From: JADLHS01 sp039806955
GTDB lineage: Bacteria > Verrucomicrobiota > Verrucomicrobiia > Limisphaerales > JADLHS01
Assembly: GCA_039806955.1 (NCBI GenBank)
Contig: JBDHQI010000017.1
Coordinates: forward strand, 22,643-86,642
Length of the DNA: 64,000 nucleotides
Direction: 5' to 3'
Both the position numbers and the translations under genes were made by a program. Shown here one piece after another: positions 43,750 to 52,078 of this stretch. Within the stretch, counting starts at the first letter, position 1, and the number at the start of each line of letters is the position of its first letter. The notes under the pieces are model-generated. The model searched no databases. It worked only from the letters and a program-made list of their open reading frames with translations, and was not told where the DNA came from.

Positions 43750-44925
43750 GTGGAAATGGAGCGACAAGCCATCGAGCGGCTCACCCGGACCGTGCAAGCG
43801 GATGAATTGATGTTGACCAATCTTAAGCAGGAAGCCTTTCGATTGATGGAACTTGAGCCAAAGGTTTCGGAGTTAGAACGCATGCGCAAGGCTGCGGAAG
43901 AAGATTATGAATTCTATCGCGCCACCCTCGAAAAGGCGAATAAAGAGGAGAGCGGCCAGGGCGGCATGGCCAACATGCAGAAGATGCAATCGCCCACCCC
44001 GCCCAAGTTGAACGAGAAAAAGTTGTTTAAATTGGTGGGCGCTGGGTTTACTGGATGCGTTGGCGTGGGCTTTGGAGCCATCTTTCTCCTTGGTCTGGTA
44101 CTGGATCGGGCGATCCGCCGCCCGTCGCAAATTGTCCGGCAGTTGCGGATTCCACTGTTGCTGACCATTCCGGACATCCACCGCGCTTCCGGCCTGCTGC
44201 GTCGGTCCTCGCGTAAAAAGTTGAAAGTAATGAAACCGCAACCCGAGGAAGCTCAGAGCGGCTCCGCCTTGGCGGGTTGGACTCCGGACCAGAAAATGCA
44301 GACTCATATTGAGGGTTTGCGGGAGCGCGTCATTACCCACTTTGAAGCGAGAAAATTTGAAACTTATCCCAAGCTGGTGGGGGTGACCGCCTGCACGAAT
44401 GGAGCGGGCGTCAGCACTCTCGCCAGTGGGTTGGCCGCTTCCTTGTCTCGCACCGGTAGCGGCACCGCCTTGCTGGTGGATTGGACTTCCGCAGCGGGAA
44501 CAACTTATTCGTTTTACAAAGGCAAAGCCGGCTACGGCCCTTCGCAATCTTTTGAGGTCGAAACAGATGCCAATGAAGGGGCCAACACCCCCTCGTCTCT
44601 TTCGATGACCAAGCACCGGGGTAATCAGCGGACGAGCGACCGTCTGGCCGACATGCTGCCACCAGATTTTGACGATTACGTGCCCAAACTTAAGGCGGAA
44701 GCGTACGAATATATTGTTTTTGATATGGCTTGCGTGACCCCGGCCAGTATTTCAGCGCGCATGGCTGGTCGTATGGACATCGTGCTATTTGTGCTGGAAG
44801 CGGGTAAGACCAAAGACTATGCGGCCCGCTACGCCTGTGGGTTGATGCGGGAGTCGCGAGCGAACATGGCGGCAGTTCTAAACAAGTTTCACAATCCTGT
44901 ACCCGAGTGGTTGACCCAGGACTAA
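43750..44925 (+). CDS. C-terminal Wzz coiled coil and degenerate BY-kinase domain, 3' part of a split gene
   Basis: 391 residues. It starts with coiled coil (MELEPKVSELERMRKAAEED), then the second membrane segment of a Wzz protein (LVGAGFTGCVGVGFGAIFLL), then a ParA/BY-kinase-like domain. The Walker A equivalent is TNGAGVSTLA, where the usual Lys is Val; Walker A' is ALLVDWTSA and Walker B is YIVFDMA. There is no C-terminal tyrosine cluster. It is probably a pseudokinase fused to the co-polymerase. The first codons overlap the upstream frame and lack a good ribosome site, which supports a broken or frameshifted single gene. Confidence 0.8.
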   Translation: MEMERQAIERLTRTVQADELMLTNLKQEAFRLMELEPKVSELERMRKAAEEDYEFYRATLEKANKEESGQGGMANMQKMQSPTPPKLNEKKLFKLVGAGFTGCVGVGFGAIFLLGLVLDRAIRRPSQIVRQLRIPLLLTIPDIHRASGLLRRSSRKKLKVMKPQPEEAQSGSALAGWTPDQKMQTHIEGLRERVITHFEARKFETYPKLVGVTACTNGAGVSTLASGLAASLSRTGSGTALLVDWTSAAGTTYSFYKGKAGYGPSQSFEVETDANEGANTPSSLSMTKHRGNQRTSDRLADMLPPDFDDYVPKLKAEAYEYIVFDMACVTPASISARMAGRMDIVLFVLEAGKTKDYAARYACGLMRESRANMAAVLNKFHNPVPEWLTQD

Positions 44926-45141
44926 ACGTCAAGTCTGGCAGAACGGCACCTTCAGTGCTGACATCGAGGTGCCAGCGGCGACGATTGCTGATGCGGCTTC
45001 GCTGAATCAAATTCACTTTGTGCGTAAAGTCATTTTATCCTTGGTTTCCAGTTCGTGCCCGCAGTGCGAACTGACCGGGACGAAGTCTGCTGAGGTGAAT
45101 TTACATGTGATGAAATGGGATTCAAAATTGGGAGAATTGAT

Positions 45142-47352
45142 ATGACGACAACATTGCCATCGCGCAGTTCACCGCTGCTGGCATTGTATTATGCCATCAA
45201 GCCCTTGCTGCCGCGCAGCGTGCGGTATGCGCTGCGGCGTCGCGTCGCTCAACGCACCCGCGCGCGCTCCGCTGGCATCTGGCCGGTCAAACCCGGCACG
45301 GAAACGCCGCCCGCCAACTGGCCCGGCTGGCCGCAGGGAAAAAAATTCGCCTTCGTTCTCACGCACGATGTCGAAGGTCAAAAGGGTTTGGACCGCTGCC
45401 GCGAGTTGATGGAACTGGAGGAGCGGCACGGCTTCCGTTCCTCGTTCAACTTTATTCCCGAAGGTGAATATCGCGTAACCCGCGAGTTTCGTCAGGAGTT
45501 GGAGCAGCTGGGTTTTGAAGTGGGCGTTCACGATTTACACCATGACGGGTCGTTGTTCCGGAGCTACCAATCATTCCAGGCGCAGTCGCCGCGCATCAAT
45601 CAATACCTCAAGGAATGGGGGGCGGTTGGTTTTCGCGCCGGGTTCATGTTTCATAACCTTGAATGGCAGCAGCAGTTGAACATCCGCTACGATCTTTCGA
45701 CATTTGACGCGGATCCATTCGAGCCGCAGCCGGACGGCATGAACACTATTTTCCCGTTCTGGGTGGAAAAGGCGGACGGTCAGGGCGGTTACATGGAACT
45801 GCCATACACGCTCGTTCAGGATTCAACGCTGTTCCTGTTCTTGCGGGAGAAAAGTATCGCACTCTGGAAACAAAAACTCGACTGGGTCGCGCAGCACGGC
45901 GGCATGGTGTTGGTGAATGTTCATCCCGATTACGTGAAGTTCGCCGCCGGTAACGGTTCGGCCTTTGAATTTCCATCGGCCTTTTACGCGGAACTGCTTG
46001 AATACGTCCGCACCAGATACGCGGGTCAATACTGGCACGCTCTGCCCCGCGAAGTGGCGGACTATTGCGCCAAGTTCAAACCCCGCCGGCCAACGTCAAC
46101 GCCCGCGCCGTCGCTAACGCGGACACCCAAACGAGTATGCATGATGACGCATTCATTTTATGAAGGCGACACGCGTGTAATCCGTTACGCTGAAGCGCTG
46201 GCTCAACGCGGGGACGAAGTGGAAGTTTTCGCCCTGCGCGCCAAACCGGAGATGCCCCGCGAGGAAATGATTAACGGAGTGAAATTGATCCGGGTGCAGG
46301 ACCGTGCCGCCAAGCGCAGCAATTCCAAGGCCTCGTATCTCTTCCCGTTGCTGCGCTTTCTGCTCGTTACGTCAGGGCAGGTTTCGCGGCGGCATTTGCG
46401 CCGCCGCTACGACTTCGTCCACGCGCACAACGTGCCGGATTTCGTGGTGTTCGCCGCGTGGCTGCCGCGACTGACGGGAGCGCGGGTAATTTTGGACGTG
46501 CATGACATTTTGCCGGAGTTCTTCGGCAACAAGTTTCGGAAATCCGATGGCAGCCTGCTGGTGCGGGCCTTGAAATGGGCGGAAAAACTTTCCGCCGCTT
46601 TTTCCCATCATGTGATTCTCGGCAATCATCTTTGGCTCGACCGTTATGTCGCCCGCTCGGCGCCGCGGGAAAAATGCTCGGTGTTCATCAACAACGTGGA
46701 CCGCAACGTGTTCAAACCCGCGCCCGAAAAAACACCCAACGAAAGACCCGTCGTCATCTTCCCCGGCGGCCTGCAGTGGCACCAAGGTTTGGACATTGCC
46801 ATTCGCGCCTTTGCCAAACTCCGGCGTCGGATGCCGACAGCCGAATTCCATATTTACGGTAATGGCAACATGGCGACGGAACTGCAACAGCTGGCGAAAG
46901 ATTTGGGGTTGCAGGACGCCGTGCGATTCACCGAGGAAATTCCGCTTCTACAGGTGGCCGACTTGATGGCCCGCGCGGATTTGGGCGTTGTGCCCAAGCG
47001 CGCGGATTCTTTCGGCAACGAAGCCTACAGCACGAAGATCATGGAGTTCATGGCGGTGGGCGTGCCCGTAGTCATTTCGGCGACTAAAATTGATCGCTAT
47101 TATTTCAATGATTCGGTGGTGCGTTTCTTTGAGTCGGGTAACGCGGATGCAATGGCTGAAGCCATGTATGAAGTTTTGAGCAATGCTGAACTGCGGCACG
47201 GCATGGTGGAACGAGCTTTTGCTTATGCCGAAACACACAGTTGGAATAATCGCAAGTCGGAGTATTTGGCGCTGGTGGATTCGTTGCTTGCCTCCTCCAA
47301 ACGCGCGAGCCGGAAGCAAAATGGCCAGTCGCTGGTAGCGGCCAATCCGTGA
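45142..47352 (+). CDS. Fusion of a NodB-like polysaccharide deacetylase and a GT4 glycosyltransferase
   Basis: 736 residues from the ATG at 45142, which follows GGGAGAATTGAT, a good ribosome site. Residues about 60-325 are a polysaccharide-deacetylase-like domain: FVLTHDVEG (first Asp), GFEVGVHDLHHDG (His pair) and GFRAGFMF. A Pro/Thr linker lies near 325-340. Residues about 340-720 are a GT-B fold glycosyltransferase of family 4: SFYEGDTRVIRYAEALA, AHNVPDFVVF, PGGLQWHQGLDIAIRAFA and EAYSTKIMEFMAVGVPVV. The two activities would act on the same growing sugar or in sequence. No signal peptide, so it is cytoplasmic. Confidence 0.85.
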   Translation: MTTTLPSRSSPLLALYYAIKPLLPRSVRYALRRRVAQRTRARSAGIWPVKPGTETPPANWPGWPQGKKFAFVLTHDVEGQKGLDRCRELMELEERHGFRSSFNFIPEGEYRVTREFRQELEQLGFEVGVHDLHHDGSLFRSYQSFQAQSPRINQYLKEWGAVGFRAGFMFHNLEWQQQLNIRYDLSTFDADPFEPQPDGMNTIFPFWVEKADGQGGYMELPYTLVQDSTLFLFLREKSIALWKQKLDWVAQHGGMVLVNVHPDYVKFAAGNGSAFEFPSAFYAELLEYVRTRYAGQYWHALPREVADYCAKFKPRRPTSTPAPSLTRTPKRVCMMTHSFYEGDTRVIRYAEALAQRGDEVEVFALRAKPEMPREEMINGVKLIRVQDRAAKRSNSKASYLFPLLRFLLVTSGQVSRRHLRRRYDFVHAHNVPDFVVFAAWLPRLTGARVILDVHDILPEFFGNKFRKSDGSLLVRALKWAEKLSAAFSHHVILGNHLWLDRYVARSAPREKCSVFINNVDRNVFKPAPEKTPNERPVVIFPGGLQWHQGLDIAIRAFAKLRRRMPTAEFHIYGNGNMATELQQLAKDLGLQDAVRFTEEIPLLQVADLMARADLGVVPKRADSFGNEAYSTKIMEFMAVGVPVVISATKIDRYYFNDSVVRFFESGNADAMAEAMYEVLSNAELRHGMVERAFAYAETHSWNNRKSEYLALVDSLLASSKRASRKQNGQSLVAANP

Positions 47353-47438
47353 ATTGAACCGAAGCAGGTGATAAAATGAAGGCGGGAATTATCGTGCTCG
47401 ATTGTCGTTAACAATCGCTGGTATCGCGCCCTTTCAAA

Positions 47439-48305
47439 ATGAAAAATTTCGCCTACGTGCTTATCACTCCGGTGCGCAATGAGCAGGCGACGATTGGCAT
47501 CACGATCGAGTCGGTCATTGCACAAACGGTTCGTCCGGTCGAATGGGTAATTGTGAGTGATGAGTCTACCGATCAGACCGATGAAATCGTCCGGAAGTAT
47601 GTAGCGGAGTACGACTTTATCCGTTTGCTTCGACTAACTCGCCGCCCCGACAGAAATTTTGCCTCTGTTGTTTTTGCAGTGGAATCCGGTTTGACCGTGA
47701 TCAAGGCGCGGGACTATCAGTTCATCGGACTGCTAGACGGCGACATCCGATTCCCCCAAAATTACTACGAGGAGATGTTGCAGCGGTTTGCTGACGATCC
47801 GGAGCTCGGTCTCGCGGGTGGTTTGGTGGTTGATTTCTACGAGGGACGCTATCATCCCAGCCCGCAGTCGTTAAAGGAAGTGGCGGGTGCGGTGCAATTC
47901 TTTCGCCGGGAATGCTTCGAAGCGCTGGGCGGATTAGTGGCTGTGCCAGAAGGTGGCTGGGATACGATTACTTGTGTGCAAGCCCGAATGCACGGTTTCA
48001 AAACGCAAACATTCAGTGAAATCGTAGTTGACCACCTGAAGCCGCGCAATATCGGTGAAGGAAACCTAGTCCGTCGGACGTGGCAGATGGGCGTGCGCGA
48101 ATATGCGCTCGGCAACCATCCATTGTTTGAAATGGCCAAATGTGCTTACCGCTGTGTTGAGCGGCCTTACTTTCTCGCGTCTTTTCTGCGATTTGCGGGT
48201 TATACGTGGTGTTGCTTGAGCCGGAGAAAGCGAAATGTGTCTGCGGAGCTCGTCCGCTTTATCCGTCGCGAGCAGATGCAACGCTTGTTCAAGCGAGGCC
48301 ACTGA
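47439..48305 (+). CDS. Family 2 glycosyltransferase
   Basis: 288 residues with the GT-A start YVLITPVRNEQATIGITIES, SDESTDQTDEIV and LLDGDIRFP (DxD-like metal site). The C-terminal half has HGFKTQTFSEIVVDHLKPR. An IS3-type element begins about 30 bases after its stop. Confidence 0.88.
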   Translation: MKNFAYVLITPVRNEQATIGITIESVIAQTVRPVEWVIVSDESTDQTDEIVRKYVAEYDFIRLLRLTRRPDRNFASVVFAVESGLTVIKARDYQFIGLLDGDIRFPQNYYEEMLQRFADDPELGLAGGLVVDFYEGRYHPSPQSLKEVAGAVQFFRRECFEALGGLVAVPEGGWDTITCVQARMHGFKTQTFSEIVVDHLKPRNIGEGNLVRRTWQMGVREYALGNHPLFEMAKCAYRCVERPYFLASFLRFAGYTWCCLSRRKRNVSAELVRFIRREQMQRLFKRGH

Positions 48306-48385
48306 GAGGAAACTTCCCTCTTAATCCTTGGGCCTGACCCGGTTTGATGGACACCTTGGGGGCGGTGCGCTAATAGAAAGCGCAA

Positions 48386-48722
48386 ATGAACAGGACCAAG
48401 ACTGCTGAACCGAAGAACACGACGGCTAGGACACCGGTGTCGCAAGCCAAACGCTACGATGACGCCTTCCAACGCCAGGCCGTCGAGCTGTGGATCAAGA
48501 CCGGCAAGCCTAGCACCCAGATCGCCCGGGAACTGGGCGTCAGCTATCCCGGCCTCAAGGACTGGAAGCGCCGCTACGCCTGAGCGGGACGACCCCGCCA
48601 AGGAAATCCGCGCGCTCAAAGCCGAACTGGCCCGCGTGCGCGAGCAGCGGGACATACTAAAAAAAACGCTGGGCATTTTCACCGAACCCCCGCAGAGCGC
48701 TACCCACACATCCAAGTCATGA
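48386..48722 (+). pseudogene. IS3 orfA, frame-broken
   Basis: The first frame (48386-48583) encodes the HTH part (KRYDDAFQRQAVELWIKTGK, LGVSYPGLKDWKRRYA) and then stops. The family's continuation, PERDDPAKEIRALKAELARV and EQRDILKKTLGIFTEPP, is present in the next frame to 48722. One extra C near 48580 would restore it. The damage should block normal OrfAB production unless it is a sequencing error. Confidence 0.75.
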
Positions 48723-49567
48723 AGACGGAACATTCGCTCGCGCAACTCTGCGCCGCCTTCGACGTGACCCGCTCGGGCTACCATGCCTGGGAGTCAGCCG
48801 AGCCGAGCGCCCGCGCCCAAGCCGACGCCGCGCTGTCCGTCCAGATCCAAACGGTGTATGAGCGGCATCGGGGGCGCTATGGCAGCCCGCGCATTCAGCA
48901 GGAACTGACGGCCCAAGGACAACGCCACGGTCAGAAGCGGATCGCCCGTTTGATGCAGGCCGCCGGCCTGCGTGGGCGTTGTCCCCGGCGCTTTGTGCCC
49001 CGCACCACCGACAGCGCTCATGACCAGCCGGTCGCCCCCAACCGGCTGGCGCAAGCGCCCGCGCCCAGCGGTCCCAATCAAATCTGGGTGAGCGATCTGA
49101 CCTATGTCGCCACCCGAGAAGGCTGGCTGTATGTGGCGGTCATCCTGGATCTGTGGAGCCGGCGGGTCGTGGGCTGGAGCGCGGGACCCACCCTCCAAGC
49201 GTGTCTGGTCGTGGCCGCACTGCGCATGGCCTTGAAACATCGGCAGCCACCGCGTGGATTGCTGCATCACAGCGACCGGGGCGTGCAATACGCCAGTGGC
49301 GAACACCGCGCCCTGATCGTGGCGGCGGGACTGGAGTTGAGCCTGAGCCGGGCAGGCAATCCCTATGACAACGCCGCGATGGAAAGCTTCATGGCGACCT
49401 ACAAGCGCGAAGGCGTTGGCCTGGCCGAAGAAGCGGGTGGTTATGCCACGCGCGCCGAGGCGCAAATGGATTTTTTCGGCTACGCCGAAACGTATTACAA
49501 CCGGGAGCGACGCCACAGCGCGCTCGGTTACAAGAACCCTGTGGACTTTGAAACACAACTAAACTAA
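48719..49567 (+). CDS. IS3 OrfB transposase (DDE integrase)
   Basis: 282 residues with an HTH_21 region (RHRGRYGSPRIQQEL) and an rve integrase core: Asp in WVSDLTYV, Asp in HHSDRGVQYAS, Glu in DNAAMESFMATYKRE. The triad is intact. Its ATG overlaps the orfA stop by four bases and lies in the -1 frame relative to the second orfA segment. Confidence 0.93.
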   Translation: MKTEHSLAQLCAAFDVTRSGYHAWESAEPSARAQADAALSVQIQTVYERHRGRYGSPRIQQELTAQGQRHGQKRIARLMQAAGLRGRCPRRFVPRTTDSAHDQPVAPNRLAQAPAPSGPNQIWVSDLTYVATREGWLYVAVILDLWSRRVVGWSAGPTLQACLVVAALRMALKHRQPPRGLLHHSDRGVQYASGEHRALIVAAGLELSLSRAGNPYDNAAMESFMATYKREGVGLAEEAGGYATRAEAQMDFFGYAETYYNRERRHSALGYKNPVDFETQLN

Positions 49568-49698
49568 AACACCCATGCGCACCGCCCCTCCAAGGTGTCC
49601 ATCAAACCGGGTGATGGCCCACCTTTTCTTGAGCTGTTCACTTTGTCAAACAGCTTGAGGGCAAGAAAAAATTTCAATCAGCGCGGGGGCGTTAGTTC

Positions 49699-51033
49699 AT
49701 GAATCTCCTTGGTTTTATTATAACGCTCGTCTGTGCGTACTACTTGTACATGTTGCCGCGGCGGTGGGCGCCGCTGCCGTTATTAATTGCAACGACTTAC
49801 ATGACGACCGGACAGGCGTTGAACATCGGCGGTTTGAATTTCACCGAGATGCGTATCATGGCGATGGTGGGTTGCTTGCGCGTGATGATAAAGCAAGAGC
49901 GTATCGCCGGAGGTTGGCAGACGATGGATCGGCTGATGGCGACGTGGGGTGTGTGGGTGGTGTGTAGCGGTTTGTTTCATAAGGATGTGGGCGGTACACT
50001 GATTCTGCGTTCGGCTTACATGTTTGATAATGCTCTCATTTATTTTCTGTTTCGGATATTCTTGCAAAACTTTGAGGACTTCAGGCGGCTCTGCAAACCG
50101 ATGATCATCATATTGGTTCCGCTAGCAGGACTGATGTTGTGGGAAAAGTTGCAGGGGTATAATTGGTTTTCTATTCTCAGTGGCGTGCCGTTGGATATCA
50201 CGGTTCGCGAAGGAAAAATCCGGGCACAAGGTTCGTTCTCTCATCCCATTCTGGCCGGAACGGTCGGAGCCGCCTGCCTGCCGCTGGTCGTCGCCTGCTG
50301 GTGGCAAGATAGAAAAGTGGCGATCATAGGCGGGATGGTCACGGCGGCAATGGTTTATGCAAGCGCCTCAAGCGGACCGATTATGACGATGATGATTATC
50401 TTATTTGGCATGGCGTTATGGTTGGTGCGGAAACAGATGAAAGTCGTGCGCTGGGGTGCGATAGGAATGGTCGTGTTGTTGAGTCTGGTAATGCAGGCGC
50501 CGGTGTACTATTTACTCGCCAAAATTGATCTTACCGGTAGCAGCACCGGCTGGCATCGGGCGGCGTTGATCGAGGCAGCCATCCAACACCTGGGAGAATG
50601 GTGGATAGTAGGGACGGATGTTACACGGCATTGGATGCCGACGGGTGTTTATTGGAGTCAGAATCACACCGACATCACCAACCAGTACCTTCAATTTGGC
50701 GTGTTGGGCGGTTTGCCGTTGATGTTGCTGTTCATTGGCGTTCTGGCCAGTGCTTTTGCCGCCGTTGGTCGCGCGTTGCGACGGGATAAGCAAGCGCCCT
50801 TTGAGCGTCGGTTTTTAATTTGGACCGCAGGCGCCACGCTGTTCGGCCACGCGACCACTTTTCTTTCGGTGGCTTACTTTGATCAGTCAATTGTTTACAT
50901 CTATTTTCTGTTGGGAGCGATTGCTTCCTTTCAGGCGGCAAAATTCATCGTTGGTCCGTCCGCCCGCGTGATTGTTAAAGACCCTCCACAGACAGCTCAA
51001 GCTCATGAGCCCAATCTCGGTCATCATTGTTAG
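49699..51033 (+). CDS. O-antigen ligase/polymerase-like membrane protein
   Basis: 444 residues with about eleven membrane segments and a Wzy_C-like periplasmic loop: REGKIRAQGSFSHPILAGTV, then TGSSTGWHRAALIEAAIQHL and NHTDITNQYLQFGVLGGLP. It probably polymerises or ligates lipid-linked sugar units at the outer face of the inner membrane. The next gene overlaps its end by 29 bases. Confidence 0.85.
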   Translation: MNLLGFIITLVCAYYLYMLPRRWAPLPLLIATTYMTTGQALNIGGLNFTEMRIMAMVGCLRVMIKQERIAGGWQTMDRLMATWGVWVVCSGLFHKDVGGTLILRSAYMFDNALIYFLFRIFLQNFEDFRRLCKPMIIILVPLAGLMLWEKLQGYNWFSILSGVPLDITVREGKIRAQGSFSHPILAGTVGAACLPLVVACWWQDRKVAIIGGMVTAAMVYASASSGPIMTMMIILFGMALWLVRKQMKVVRWGAIGMVVLLSLVMQAPVYYLLAKIDLTGSSTGWHRAALIEAAIQHLGEWWIVGTDVTRHWMPTGVYWSQNHTDITNQYLQFGVLGGLPLMLLFIGVLASAFAAVGRALRRDKQAPFERRFLIWTAGATLFGHATTFLSVAYFDQSIVYIYFLLGAIASFQAAKFIVGPSARVIVKDPPQTAQAHEPNLGHHC

Positions 51034-51940
51034 CTGGAACGCACAGCATCACCTGCGAAACTGCCTGATCTCCCTGCGCGAGAACGGCGGGGGCTTGGTG
51101 CGGGAAATCATCGTGGTGGACAACGCTTCCGCCGATGGATCGCCGGACATGGTGCAGGAATGTTTTCCGGAAGTGACGTTGATCCGCGCGGGGCAGAATC
51201 TGGGTTTTGCGCGCGCCAACAATCTCGGCATCAAGCACGCCACTGGTTCGTATCTGGCGTTGGTCAATTCCGATGTTGTTGTACACCCAGGCTGTTTTGA
51301 GGAGTTGACCAATTATCTTGAAAGCCACAGCGGCGTGGGTTTGGTGGGACCGAAAATCACCGGCGGCGATGGCTTGTTGCAGCGCTCATGTCGGCGGCTG
51401 CCTTCGGTCTGGAATCTTACCTGTTCAGTGCTGGCGCTGGATCGCGTGTTTCCACGCCATCCGCTTTTCTCCGGGTTTGAACTGCGGCATTGGAACTATA
51501 ACCGTCTCGGTGAAGTGGAAGTTTTGAGCGGTTGCTTCTGGTTGGTGCGGCGCAGTGCCGTGAAAAAAGTGGGCGGACTGGATGAGCGGTTTTTCTTTTA
51601 CGCTGAGGATTTGGATTGGTGCAAAAGTTTTCGTGACGCGGGCTGGAAGATTGTTTATGTGCCGCAGGCCACCGCGACACATTTTGGCGGCGGCAGTTCG
51701 GCTAATGCGCCACTGCGTTACAGCATCGAGATGCTTCGGGCGAACTTAAAGTATTGGAAGAAGCACTACGGCGTGCTCGGCCAATGCACCTACTATGTGC
51801 TGGCTCTCCTGTATCACGGTATTCGCCTAGTGGCGCGTTTCGCCTTGAGCTTGGGGCTTTCGGATCGGAATGGAAACCATAAGCTTAGGGAGCATTTTGT
51901 TTGCTTGCGTTGGTTGCTGACAGGGTGCGTAGATTTTTAA
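51005..51940 (+). CDS. Rhamnosyltransferase-like GT2
   Basis: 311 residues from the ATG at 51005. It has SVIIVSWNAQHHLRNCL, VVDNASADGSPDMV, LGFARANNLG, LVNSDVVV, the gate GCFWLVRRSAVKKVGGLDE and FFYAEDLDWC, the pattern of WbbL-type rhamnosyltransferases. The rfb operon upstream supplies the likely donor. An earlier start at 50972 is open but would lengthen the overlap with the ligase gene. Confidence 0.88.
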   Translation: MSPISVIIVSWNAQHHLRNCLISLRENGGGLVREIIVVDNASADGSPDMVQECFPEVTLIRAGQNLGFARANNLGIKHATGSYLALVNSDVVVHPGCFEELTNYLESHSGVGLVGPKITGGDGLLQRSCRRLPSVWNLTCSVLALDRVFPRHPLFSGFELRHWNYNRLGEVEVLSGCFWLVRRSAVKKVGGLDERFFFYAEDLDWCKSFRDAGWKIVYVPQATATHFGGGSSANAPLRYSIEMLRANLKYWKKHYGVLGQCTYYVLALLYHGIRLVARFALSLGLSDRNGNHKLREHFVCLRWLLTGCVDF

Positions 51941-52078
51941 GTGGTATGTGGTGTAACACAGGTTTTCGGGGCATTGGTACAGAAACAGCTTTGGTTTGCG
52001 CGGACGCGTGATGAACTCGTTGTTAGTCATTACCACAGCGGTTCAATTGGAAATAATTTGGCGATACTGTTTGAATAT

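Larger units (their letters stand above)
48335..49613 (+). mobile_element. IS3-family insertion sequence
   Basis: About 1.28 kb between imperfect inverted repeats: the left end reads GACCCGGTTTGATGGACACC from 48336, and the right end is its near complement, read inwards from 49612. Inside are an orfA with HTH and coiled coil, an A8 run at 48659-48666 as expected for programmed -1 frameshifting, and a complete orfB. I could not define a target duplication; flanking GGGCC strings on both sides make the exact ends uncertain by a few bases. It lies between the GT2 gene and the O-antigen ligase-like gene. Confidence 0.85.

Noticed and set aside
49631..49654. Seven-base stem AGCTGTT...AACAGCT after the IS element
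   Set aside because: Ten-base loop and no T run; could be chance, and not a convincing terminator.
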